This document shows, in pieces, positions 16,333 through 22,723 of a stretch of 64,000 bases of DNA. Under the pieces are notes generated by a model, which had not been told where the DNA came from, ran no database searches, and worked only from the letters and a program-made list of their open reading frames with translations. Each line of letters opens with the position of its first letter. The first letter of the stretch is position 1. Both the position numbers and the translations under genes were made by a program. This DNA is from Pseudomonas inefficax. GTDB taxonomy: Bacteria > Pseudomonadota > Gammaproteobacteria > Pseudomonadales > Pseudomonadaceae. The DNA lies in NCBI RefSeq assembly GCF_900277125.1, contig NZ_OPYN01000103.1, positions 64-64,063 on the forward strand, written 5' to 3'.

Positions 16333-17463
16333 TCACTCTGCCGAAGACAGCAGAACCACCTCGAAGGTCGTACCTTGCTCTTCGGTCGATTCCACCTCAA
16401 TTCTGCCACCGTGGTTCGCAACGATCTCCGATGCAATGAACAGGCCTAGACCGAGCCCCGCTGCAGAGCCCCGCTCTCCGGATGAATAACTCGAGTATCT
16501 CCCTTCCGGCTTGAAGATGTAGGGCATCACCTCGGGTGGGATAGGTGCTCCGGAATTCTGGACGCTGACCCGTGGAACACCCTCAACCCTGGCCACCGTC
16601 ACCTTGATCGGGGCCGTTGCATCGCCATGGCGCAGGGCATTGCCTATCAGGTTGGAGAAAACCTGAGAAATGCGGTCAGGGTCGAATTGACCCGTGATGT
16701 GCGCCTGCTCATCCAGGATGATCCGCGCGTGCGGGAACGCCGTGCGCAGCTCGTCGATGACAGCCTGGCAGATTGCATTCAAATCCATTTTCCGCAAATC
16801 CACCGGAATGCCAGCCCCCAGATTGCAGCGTGCCAGGTCCAGCAGATCGTTGATCATGGCATTTGCCCGATGTGCACTGGTACAAACTTGGGTAGCCAGT
16901 CGCTTTCCGTTTTCATCCAGCCCCGCCTGCCGCTGGATCAGCCCGCCAGCCATGAGTATCGCGCCCAAAGGTGAACGCAAATCATGACCGAGCACGGCGA
17001 GCACCATTTTCCGGGTCGCCTCGACTGCTGTTCCGTACGCAGCGATCGACTCTACGAGCGCCTGGTCAATCGCTTCATTGAACCGGATCATGTCCTGGAC
17101 ATGATGCGCCTCTGCGAACGACTCCTGGGTAAGCCATAGTGACAGAACACTTGCGCGCAATGCCCGGTATTCGGACACCATCTGGTCCATCGAGAACCCG
17201 GCTATCAATCGAGCGACCGCGTGGGTCTGCGCTGCGGTTTCGCTGGAACTCCTGGGGCCTTTCCCTTGTGCCTTCTCGGCCTGTTGTTGCCTGCTCTGGG
17301 GCAGTCTCATGTCTGCGGCCACGGTGCGCAGCATCTTCTCGGCATGATTGCGCAAGCCGACCGAGTCCTGCTTCGGCAGCTCTGTTTCAACCGAGCGGGC
17401 GTAGTTTTCCCAAGCCTGAAGAATCGCTTCCATACCGTTTTCAATAAAATCGAACAGTCTCAT
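16333..17463 (-). CDS. Histidine kinase with RsbRD-type N-terminal domain
   Basis: 376 residues, cytoplasmic, with no membrane helix. Residues ~10-145 are an all-helical RsbRD-like sensory domain. A HisKA box GHDLRSPLGAIL follows (His160), then a full HATPase domain with N (NLIGNALRHG), G1 and G2 (GLGLGLFIASEI) boxes. No receiver domain is fused and no response regulator sits beside it, so it is an orphan. RsbRD domains are known from stress-sensing complexes. Codons and base use are a little more AT-rich than the neighbours. Confidence 0.88.
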   Translation of the reverse strand: MRLFDFIENGMEAILQAWENYARSVETELPKQDSVGLRNHAEKMLRTVAADMRLPQSRQQQAEKAQGKGPRSSSETAAQTHAVARLIAGFSMDQMVSEYRALRASVLSLWLTQESFAEAHHVQDMIRFNEAIDQALVESIAAYGTAVEATRKMVLAVLGHDLRSPLGAILMAGGLIQRQAGLDENGKRLATQVCTSAHRANAMINDLLDLARCNLGAGIPVDLRKMDLNAICQAVIDELRTAFPHARIILDEQAHITGQFDPDRISQVFSNLIGNALRHGDATAPIKVTVARVEGVPRVSVQNSGAPIPPEVMPYIFKPEGRYSSYSSGERGSAAGLGLGLFIASEIVANHGGRIEVESTEEQGTTFEVVLLSSAE

Positions 17464-17610
17464 GGGGGCCTGACCCTGCTCTGAAAAAAGACATCCGAAT
17501 AGCTTAGTTCATCGGGGAAACCGGAAGTTTAAGCGGCAGCCTCGAGTGGCCCACCTGGACTTCATTCAAGGGGAAAGCGGTCATTCGAGCTGAACGGTCG
17601 ATTCCGGGCG

Positions 17611-17645
17611 ATCCCGATGCAACCTGTGCTGGGTTGCATCGGGAT
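17611..17645. terminator. Strong hairpin after the PL7 gene
   Basis: A perfect 14-pair stem (atcccgatgcaacc / ggttgcatcgggat) with a seven-base loop sits 20 bases past the PL7 stop. No clear T-run follows. It separates the lyase gene from the kinase gene; nothing else was recognised between 17464 and 17664. Confidence 0.55.
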
Positions 17646-17664
17646 GCACGCCGGGTGCCTGGGC

Positions 17665-18339
17665 TCAGGCATGAATCAGCGCGAGGTCGCTGATGATGCA
17701 GATCGAGCCGTCATCGGCGGGCGTTGTATCGGTGTAGTCCACCTGGTTGTAGACCCCGCCGTGGAACTCGAATAGCCGCGCAGTCCAAGTGCTGTCGAAC
17801 TGCAGGTCGCCGGACGAACCGGTCACTCCATTGCACGTGGCCGTAACGTTGATAACGCCTGCCGAGGTGGCGTGGATGCTCACCTGGAACTTCGCCCCCA
17901 GCGGTACCCCCTTGAGCACCGTCGAATTCACAGGATCGGCCTGGTTGTAGGTCTGCCGAAACCCCAGGGTGATGTCGCCTTTTTTCCAGAACACCTTCAC
18001 GGGCGGGCTGTCGTCAGCGTAAACGTGCATCTGCGCGATGACCACCTTCTGCGCCCAGTTGACCTTGGTCAACGTCATTTCCTGGCGATTCCAGTGATCC
18101 GGCGCGCCGCCCAAGGTCCAGTATTTCGGCTCCGACCACTCGCAGCGGGTCCTGCGGGTGCTTTTGCTCGAAGCGCCTTTGGTGGGGGCGAACAACTGGA
18201 CCGAACCGTCGCTGAGCACTGTCACGTAGTCCGGGTATTGGGCAATCGCTTCGCTGCCGGTGAGTTCGCTCGCTACGGTGGTGATCGACGATTCGGCCAC
18301 CGGAACGGCGATGGTTAGGTTGCGAATATCTACGCTCAT
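17665..18339 (-). CDS. Polysaccharide lyase family 7 (alginate lyase), cytoplasmic form
   Basis: 224 residues, about the length of single-domain PL7 lyases. The family motifs appear in order: RTRCE (63-67, for R-S/T-E-x-R), QMH (103-105, for Q-I/V-H) and YNQ (197-199, with Tyr197 as the catalytic Tyr). PL7 enzymes cleave alginate-type uronans by beta-elimination. There is no signal peptide, so the enzyme would need cell lysis to meet its substrate. The promoter just upstream is covered by two copies of the operator found at the lysis genes 1.5 kb away. It starts at ATG 18339; an ATG-less extension to 18384 is unlikely. Confidence 0.8.
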   Translation of the reverse strand: MSVDIRNLTIAVPVAESSITTVASELTGSEAIAQYPDYVTVLSDGSVQLFAPTKGASSKSTRRTRCEWSEPKYWTLGGAPDHWNRQEMTLTKVNWAQKVVIAQMHVYADDSPPVKVFWKKGDITLGFRQTYNQADPVNSTVLKGVPLGAKFQVSIHATSAGVINVTATCNGVTGSSGDLQFDSTWTARLFEFHGGVYNQVDYTDTTPADDGSICIISDLALIHA

Positions 18340-18404
18340 GGGACAACTCCTGAATGGAAATAGTGGTTGGTACCGCAGCAGCATGGTGGCGGCTGCTGGA
18401 TTGA

Positions 18405-18433
18405 AATTTAGCGACAGGCTAAATACTAGTCAA
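18405..18433 (-). promoter_or_regulatory. Sigma-70 promoter of the PL7 gene
   Basis: On the minus strand: TTGACT (18428-18433), a 17-base spacer, TAAATT (18405-18410). This is close to the TTGACA-N17-TATAAT consensus. The predicted transcript starts about 60 bases before the gene. The spacer and -10 element are inside the operator at 18406-18424. Confidence 0.7.
18406..18424. promoter_or_regulatory. Operator, perfect ATTTAGC-N5-GCTAAAT
   Basis: A perfect 7+5+7 inverted repeat lying over the -10 region of the PL7 promoter. The same core (TTTAGC-N5-GCTAAA) occurs at the S24 repressor promoter (19892-19908) and, with one mismatch, at the lysis promoter (19942-19958). Confidence 0.75.
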
Positions 18434-18446
18434 TAGCTCGAAGCTA
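18434..18446. promoter_or_regulatory. Second, weaker operator TAGC-N5-GCTA
   Basis: A shorter copy of the same dyad, centred 25 bases from the first and abutting the -35 element of the PL7 promoter. Two sites in tandem would suit cooperative binding by a dimeric phage-type repressor. Confidence 0.6.
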
Positions 18447-18543
18447 AAAATATTTCGCCGGGCGACAAATTACCTGTCGGCGAAAATTTTCCTCAGGTGG
18501 GCTTTACGCTTGATTTGGCAGTGAGATAAGCTTTCCACGAACA

Positions 18544-18559
18544 CTGTACGAATATACAG
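18544..18559 (+). promoter_or_regulatory. LexA (SOS) box upstream of the DUF1654 gene
   Basis: CTGT-N8-ACAG (CTGTACGAATATACAG), a full match to the LexA consensus used in Pseudomonas and E. coli. It ends 16 bases before the DUF1654 ATG, placing it over the promoter or transcription start. Confidence 0.75.
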
Positions 18560-18575
18560 CTTCAAGGATAAGAAT

Positions 18576-18896
18576 ATGTCTGATCACATGAAATCCCCGC
18601 CCAATCAGCGCCAGGAAATGACTGGAATAGAGCGCCTGAGCTTGCGCGTTTCCGCGATGATCAACCACCCGCTGGCGCAGACGCAGCGGTGGGTGACGGT
18701 GCACCGCCTGGATACCGACGGCGATGCCGAGTGGGAGGAGGTGATGGGCGTGCTGGCCGAGACGCCCGAGTTGGAACTGACCTTCAACGACGACGAGAGC
18801 GTGACGGTGCGCTGGGAGCGTGGCAGCGTGGAGGAGCGTGACGACTTTGTCGTCGAGCGGGACAACGAGCAGCAGGAGGAGGCGGCACCTTTCTGA
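18576..18896 (+). CDS. DUF1654 family protein, probably SOS-controlled
   Basis: 106 residues from ATG 18576, preceded by ribosome site aagga. The family pattern GIERLSLRVSAMINHPLAQTQRWVTVHRLDTDGD is present, followed by an acidic C-terminus rich in Glu and Asp. DUF1654 proteins occur mostly in pseudomonads, often beside phage-type repressors, and their function is unknown. The LexA box just upstream predicts induction by DNA damage. Divergent from the PL7 gene; a REP pair separates it from the convergent repressor gene. Confidence 0.88.
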   Translation: MSDHMKSPPNQRQEMTGIERLSLRVSAMINHPLAQTQRWVTVHRLDTDGDAEWEEVMGVLAETPELELTFNDDESVTVRWERGSVEERDDFVVERDNEQQEEAAPF

Positions 18897-18916
18897 ACAT
18901 CGTAAAACGCCCACTT

Positions 18917-19010
18917 TGTAGGAGCAGCCTTGTGCTGCGAAGAGGCGGGGACAGGCAACAGACAGGCATTGACAGTACCGGCCCCTTCGCAGCACAAGGC
19001 TGCTCCTACA
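18917..19010. repeat. REP pair, gtaggagcagccttgtgctgcg type
   Basis: A third REP version, ggagcagccttgtgctgcgaag facing cttcgcagcacaaggctgctcc, between the convergent DUF1654 and repressor genes. Confidence 0.88.
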
Positions 19011-19047
19011 GTGCCCTGCTGGTCAATGAGTGAGAGCGGGCTTCGCT

Positions 19048-19872
19048 CTACACAAGGTGCGCATTCCACACCAGCAGCACCCTGGCCTGGATGTAGGTCT
19101 CGTCCCGACGAATCATGCGGTCCTTGTGCCGCGAGTTGTCGGAAATCATCTCGAAATGGTCTTCGTCGGCAATCTGCAGGCGCTTGATGTAGATGTGGTC
19201 ACCCCAGGAGAAGAAGTAGATTCCATCGCCGACGAACTCGCGGATGCTGACGTCCACGATCAGCGGGTCGCGGTGCTTGATGGTCGGTTCCATCGACTGG
19301 CCCCAACCGGTCACCATCTTCAGGTGGTGGTGCTCGCTGAACTCCACGCCCAGCTCGCGCAGGTGGCTTGGGCTGACGCGAACATCCTTGAACATCTCGG
19401 GGTAGTCGTGGGGGATCTGCCCGCCGCCCATGGCCGCGCGGACGTCGTAGTGGGCAATCCACACTTCGTCACCCACCAGGCCTGGCCGAACAAGCTCAGA
19501 AGCCACCAGCGTCGAGTCTGCCGGCTCCTCGGCAGCGGCCAGTAGCCTTTGCCGGGTTTCTTCAGGGATGCCTCTGCCGCTTCTGGCAAGCATCTGCTTG
19601 ACCAGGTCCGCCGCGGACAGCTTGCTGTCGCCGGCCTCGGCTGGCGACAGCGCCTGGTCGCCCGCTGCCATTGCGTCGAACCACCCCCGCGGCAGGCCCT
19701 CGATACCTTCGATTCTGCGCGCCACATCATCGCCCAGGTTCTTCGCTGTCTTGTCCGAAAGGATCTGGCTCAGGTGCGCAGGTGCCATCCCCCAGCGCTC
19801 TGCGCAGGATCCCTTTCTCTGGTTGCCGATCAGCTTGACCAGGTTGTGCTTGCGAATTTCGTAGATGTCCAT
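19048..19872 (-). CDS. Phage-type repressor with S24 (LexA-like) self-cleavage domain
   Basis: 274 residues. The N-terminal Cro/CI-type helix-turn-helix (about residues 18-60) includes AERWGMAPAHLSQILSDK. The C-terminal S24 domain has the catalytic Ser193 in GQSMEPT and Lys230 in IYIKRLQ; AAMGGG (146-151) is a plausible cleavage region. The layout is that of PrtR/AlpR repressors, which self-cleave when RecA is activated. The ATG at 19872 is chosen because its own promoter's predicted start (about 19882) lies after the other candidate at 19884; the leader would be only ~10 bases. It is divergent from a lysis pair and its promoter region carries the operators. Confidence 0.88.
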   Translation of the reverse strand: MDIYEIRKHNLVKLIGNQRKGSCAERWGMAPAHLSQILSDKTAKNLGDDVARRIEGIEGLPRGWFDAMAAGDQALSPAEAGDSKLSAADLVKQMLARSGRGIPEETRQRLLAAAEEPADSTLVASELVRPGLVGDEVWIAHYDVRAAMGGGQIPHDYPEMFKDVRVSPSHLRELGVEFSEHHHLKMVTGWGQSMEPTIKHRDPLIVDVSIREFVGDGIYFFSWGDHIYIKRLQIADEDHFEMISDNSRHKDRMIRRDETYIQARVLLVWNAHLV

Positions 19873-19889
19873 GGGGCGAAGCATGCCAG

Positions 19890-19917
19890 TGTTTAGCTTG
19901 CTGCTAAATATGCTCAA
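19890..19917 (-). promoter_or_regulatory. Promoter of the S24 repressor gene
   Basis: On the minus strand: TTGAGC (19912-19917), a 16-base spacer, TAAACA (19890-19895). The operator 19892-19908 covers the -10 and spacer, which predicts autorepression. Confidence 0.55.
19892..19908. promoter_or_regulatory. Operator TTTAGC-N5-GCTAAA at the repressor promoter
   Basis: A perfect 6+5+6 dyad. A degenerate third site with an intact half (GCTAAAT, 19919-19925) lies between it and the lysis operator, giving a lambda-like row of three sites centred near 19900, 19916 and 19950. Confidence 0.75.
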
Positions 19918-19931
19918 AGCTAAATTTTACC

Positions 19932-19960
19932 TTGTCATGATATTAGCTGTAGGCTAAATT
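19932..19960 (+). promoter_or_regulatory. Promoter of the lysis genes
   Basis: TTGTCA (19932-19937), a 17-base spacer and TAAATT (19955-19960). The predicted transcript begins about 70 bases before the membrane-protein gene at 20037. The geometry, including the TAAATT -10 element, is the same as at the PL7 promoter. Confidence 0.65.
19942..19958. promoter_or_regulatory. Operator (T)TTAGC-N5-GCTAA(A) at the lysis promoter
   Basis: ATTAGC-tgtag-GCTAAA, the same dyad as at the repressor and PL7 promoters with one mismatch, sitting over the spacer and -10 element. Confidence 0.7.
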
Positions 19961-20036
19961 AAGTGTGCAAGCAAGGAAAGCCACCGAGAAAACCGTTCTC
20001 CCGGCTTACGACATCACCATTCGAAATGAGGTTTTC

Positions 20037-20402
20037 ATGGACCCGACTGACCTCGGCCCAGGCACCATCACCTGGCTGGGCGGAACAGGCACCGTGTTGC
20101 TGGGCGCCTTCCTCTGGCTGCGCAAGTGGCTGTCCAGGGATGCGGCTGACCGTGCCATGGATAGCGCTGACATTGGCGTGGTCCGGCGCCTGAACGAGCT
20201 GCTCGATATCGAGCGTGACGCCCGAAGAGAAGCGCAGGCCAGGGCCGATCAGTTTGCCAAGGAGCGCAATGAACTGGTGGTAACCGTAGGGCGCCTGGAA
20301 GGCAAGATCGAAGCGCTGACCAGTCGCGGCGGCCATCCCCCCCGGCAGGTCATCGTCCAGGGCGAGGGGGTAGCCCGCCTGCGCGGGAAGCAGGGTGAGT
20401 GA
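20037..20402 (+). CDS. Small membrane/coiled-coil protein of the lysis pair (holin- or spanin-like)
   Basis: 121 residues from ATG 20037, with ribosome site atgagg. One membrane helix (about residues 9-28, GTITWLGGTGTVLLGAFLWL) is followed by a basic patch and a long coiled coil (about 45-95, rich in Glu, Arg and Ala). The gene stops 62 bases before a lambda R-type endolysin gene. A single helix plus coiled coil resembles an inner-membrane spanin; a holin role is the other option. No family name was recognised. No signal peptide. Repressed, by inference, through the operator over its promoter. Confidence 0.78.
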   Translation: MDPTDLGPGTITWLGGTGTVLLGAFLWLRKWLSRDAADRAMDSADIGVVRRLNELLDIERDARREAQARADQFAKERNELVVTVGRLEGKIEALTSRGGHPPRQVIVQGEGVARLRGKQGE

Positions 20403-20464
20403 GGCGTCCCGCAAGACAATTCTGTTCACGCCCATGCGTATGGGCTTTTCTCTATGGAGACAAC

Positions 20465-20950
20465 ATGGCTCGATTGGATTCTGCCGCTGCCGGCGGCGCG
20501 AACGTGCTCGCATTCCTGGACACGCTGGCCTGGTCCGAAGGTACCTCGACCATCGCTGCCAGTGACGATGGTTACAACGTCATGGTCGGCGGCCAACTGT
20601 TCAATGACTACAGCAGGCACCCGAAGCAGAAGGTGTGGTTGCCCAGGTACGGCATTCACAGCTCTGCGGCGGGGCGGTACCAGATTCTGGCCGGAACCTG
20701 GGAGGCCATCGTCAGCGCTTATGGCTTCAATGGCCGGTTTACCCCTGAGGCCCAGGACCTGGCGGCAATCAAGTTGCTGAGCGAATGCGGCGCGCTGGCA
20801 CTGATAAAGGCCGGCCGCATTGCCCAGGCGATCGCCAAGGCCGCGCCGATCTGGGCCAGCCTGCCTGGCGCAGGCTATGGCCAGCGCGAACACGAGTTGG
20901 CCGCGTTGTTGGCACTGTTCATTACCTGCGGCGGGGAGGTGCAGGCATAA
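20465..20950 (+). CDS. Lambda R-type endolysin (lytic transglycosylase, GH104-like)
   Basis: 161 residues from ATG 20465, ribosome site tggaga. The sequence follows phage lambda endolysin R along its whole length: FLDTLAWSEGT with the catalytic Glu25, then GYNVMVGGQLFNDYSRHP, AAGRYQIL and the closing IWASLPGAGYGQREH. Enzymes of this type cut glycan strands of peptidoglycan, forming anhydro ends. There is no signal peptide, so release needs a holin or cell damage. No phage head, tail, integrase or terminase genes are near, so this is an isolated lysis module rather than a prophage. Confidence 0.93.
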   Translation: MARLDSAAAGGANVLAFLDTLAWSEGTSTIAASDDGYNVMVGGQLFNDYSRHPKQKVWLPRYGIHSSAAGRYQILAGTWEAIVSAYGFNGRFTPEAQDLAAIKLLSECGALALIKAGRIAQAIAKAAPIWASLPGAGYGQREHELAALLALFITCGGEVQA

Positions 20951-20959
20951 CGCCCAGGC

Positions 20960-20986
20960 AAAAAAAGACCCGCCAGGTAGCGGGCC
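20960..20986 (-). terminator. Intrinsic terminator of the small gene at 21023-21205
   Basis: On the minus strand a GC hairpin (GCCCGC, loop, GCGGGT) is followed by seven T residues, a textbook rho-independent terminator 36 bases past the stop of the small minus-strand gene. It may also stop lysis-gene transcripts from the other side. Confidence 0.8.
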
Positions 20987-21022
20987 AGAAGGGCGTAGGG
21001 AGCAACGCACAACAAATACGGG

Positions 21023-21205
21023 TCAGGCGACCAAGGTGCCTGGTTGCAACTGTTCGACCAGGGCCTGGGCCGAGGCGAGGGTCGGCATCGGGCCGCTTAC
21101 GGCTTCGCCGTTGCGCACCAGGTACCAGCATGCCAGCAGGCCCTGCTCACGCAGCGAAGCGGGGACGGCACTGCCGACGACGGACATGATGTGGATAGTG
21201 GCCAT
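21023..21205 (-). CDS. Small hypothetical protein, 60 residues
   Basis: 60 residues starting MATIHIMSVVGSAVPASL. A perfect ribosome site (aggaggt) precedes the ATG at 21205 and a strong terminator follows, so the gene is probably expressed. The sequence holds one Cys-Trp-Tyr patch (LLACWYLVRNGE) and the segment GPMPTLASAQALVEQLQPG, which looks like a small alpha/beta fold. No function was recognised. It is convergent with the endolysin gene. Confidence 0.75.
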   Translation of the reverse strand: MATIHIMSVVGSAVPASLREQGLLACWYLVRNGEAVSGPMPTLASAQALVEQLQPGTLVA

Positions 21206-21399
21206 GGGGACCTCCTGTAAAACATGGCCCTACCTTACGCAGCTGGCTGGGCGGTTTGAAATCAACTTCCTCAATAGTGGTCATTGGTGTTATCAACATT
21301 TACTAGCGCGGCGGGCCGTAATACCTCCACTCTTCGTCAGCTGAGCACGGGGAACGGTAAAGGTTGTGCAAGCGACGACCAGCGGTTACCTCTGTTACG

Positions 21400-21416
21400 C
21401 TGAAAAAACGTTTCAG
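21400..21416. promoter_or_regulatory. Palindrome CTGAAA-N5-TTTCAG upstream of the AroE-like gene
   Basis: A six-plus-six inverted repeat 21 bases before the AroE-like ATG. LacI-family operators often look like TGAAA...TTTCA, so this is a possible repressor site. Confidence 0.35.
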
Positions 21417-21436
21417 TTATGACAAAGGAGCAGGTT

Positions 21437-22258
21437 ATGTCGGCAACTCCGAGCAGAGACACCGTACTGTGCATCTCCCTGGCCGGTCGCCCTGGCACCT
21501 TCGGTGTACGGTTTCACAACCACCTGTACCAGCAGCTGGGCCTGGATTTCTACTACAAGGCCATGCGCACCGATGACCTGCCGGCGGCGGTCGCGGGCAT
21601 CCGCGCTCTGGGTATCCGCGGTTGCGGGGTATCGATGCCGTACAAGGAGGCCTGCATGGCCCTGGTCGACGAGATCGATCCGTCGGCGGCGGCCATCGAG
21701 TCGGTCAATACCCTGGTCAATACCGATGGCCACCTCAAGGCCTACAACACCGATTACCTGGCCGTGCGCCAGTTGCTGGCGCAGCACCAGGTAGACCCGA
21801 GCACTGCTTTTGCCTTGCGCGGCAGTGGCGGCATGGCCAAGGCCGTGGCCAGCGCCTTGCGCGATGCCGGGTTCGCCGAAGGCATCATCGTTGCGCGCAA
21901 CGAGCAGGCCGGGCGGCAGCTGGCGGATGTGTGTGGTTATCGCTGGGTGCGGGAGCTGGGCGACCTGTGCCCACCCATGCTGGTGAACGTGACGCCGATT
22001 GGCATGGCGGGTGGCCCCGAGGCCGAGGAGCTGGCGTTTTCCGAGAACGCCATCGCCGCGGCGGCGCGGGTGTTCGATGTGGTCGCGATGCCCGAGAGCA
22101 CACCGTTGATCAGGCGGGCGCGGGAGTTGGGCAAACCGGTGATCACCGGGCTGGAGGTGATTGCGCTGCAGGCGCTGGAGCAGTTCGTGCTGTACACCGG
22201 GGTGCGACCGACTCGGGCGCAGGTGGAGGCGGCGGTGGCGTACGCCCGGGATATCTGA
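21437..22258 (+). CDS. Shikimate 5-dehydrogenase-like protein
   Basis: 273 residues. The ATG at 21437 has ribosome site aaggag eight bases upstream; another ATG at 21419 overlaps that site and is less likely. It belongs to the AroE fold: an N-terminal substrate domain with GVSMPYKEACMALVDE and NTDYLA (Lys and Asp equivalents), then a Rossmann domain with the degenerate loop LRGSGGMAKAVA. It is shorter in some motifs than biosynthetic AroE, so it is probably a quinate/shikimate-type paralogue (YdiB/AroE-like) rather than the main enzyme. A possible LacI-type palindrome lies just upstream. Confidence 0.85.
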   Translation: MSATPSRDTVLCISLAGRPGTFGVRFHNHLYQQLGLDFYYKAMRTDDLPAAVAGIRALGIRGCGVSMPYKEACMALVDEIDPSAAAIESVNTLVNTDGHLKAYNTDYLAVRQLLAQHQVDPSTAFALRGSGGMAKAVASALRDAGFAEGIIVARNEQAGRQLADVCGYRWVRELGDLCPPMLVNVTPIGMAGGPEAEELAFSENAIAAAARVFDVVAMPESTPLIRRARELGKPVITGLEVIALQALEQFVLYTGVRPTRAQVEAAVAYARDI

Positions 22259-22268
22259 TTATTCCTGT

Positions 22269-22369
22269 GCCGGCCCTTTCGCGGGTAAACCCGCTCCCAC
22301 AGGGGTAGCGCCGCATGTAGCAGCAGCGCTATCCCTGTGGGAGCGGGCAAGCCCGCGAAGAGGCCGGCA
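22269..22369. repeat. REP pair, gcgggtaaacccgctcccacagg type
   Basis: Inverted copies between the AroE-like gene and the convergent small gene at 22385, with an inner palindrome (gtagcgccgcatgtagcagcagcgctat). Confidence 0.9.
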
Positions 22370-22384
22370 CAGGCATTAACAAGG

Positions 22385-22627
22385 TCAGAACACCTTGTGC
22401 CCTTCATCCAACTGCTGATCCACCAGCGCCCGGCCATGGGCCAGAGACACATGCTGTGCGTTCTCCAGGTCGGAGAAGAACTTCATCGGCATCGACATGC
22501 GCCTGCTGGTGTGCCCCTCGGGGTCGGTGATCAGGCATCCGGCGGCATAGGGGAGGGGGGAATCGGGGTGGGGCATCACGCTGGCGGTGATGGTGTGCTT
22601 GCGATATTCACAGTGAAGAGATTGCAT
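22385..22627 (-). CDS. Small hypothetical protein, 80 residues
   Basis: 80 residues from ATG 22627 (MQSLHCEYRKHTITASVMP). The ribosome site on the minus strand is gaggtaag, moderately good. The layout suggests a small single-domain protein of beta strands followed by a helix (SDLENAQHVSLAHGRALVDQQL). An upstream frame to 22675 is open but lacks a ribosome site. Found widely in pseudomonads by my recollection; no function was recognised. Confidence 0.7.
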   Translation of the reverse strand: MQSLHCEYRKHTITASVMPHPDSPLPYAAGCLITDPEGHTSRRMSMPMKFFSDLENAQHVSLAHGRALVDQQLDEGHKVF

Positions 22628-22681
22628 CGTCCTTACCTCGCTGTGGCATGTGAAGCAGTTACCTTCATATACCACAGCAAG

Positions 22682-22701
22682 GGGCCGGGAGTTCCCGGCC
22701 C
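22682..22701 (-). terminator. Hairpin downstream of gloA
   Basis: GGGCCGGGA-gt-TCCCGGCCC, a perfect nine-pair stem shortly after the gloA stop (22724). No T-run, so moderate support only. Confidence 0.5.
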
Positions 22702-22723
22702 GACGAGCGCGCCGCGATGACGC

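Noticed and set aside
19048..20950. Intact prophage or R-type tailocin
   Set aside because: Only a repressor, a membrane protein and an endolysin are present; tail, baseplate, integrase and terminase genes are absent and housekeeping genes resume on both sides.
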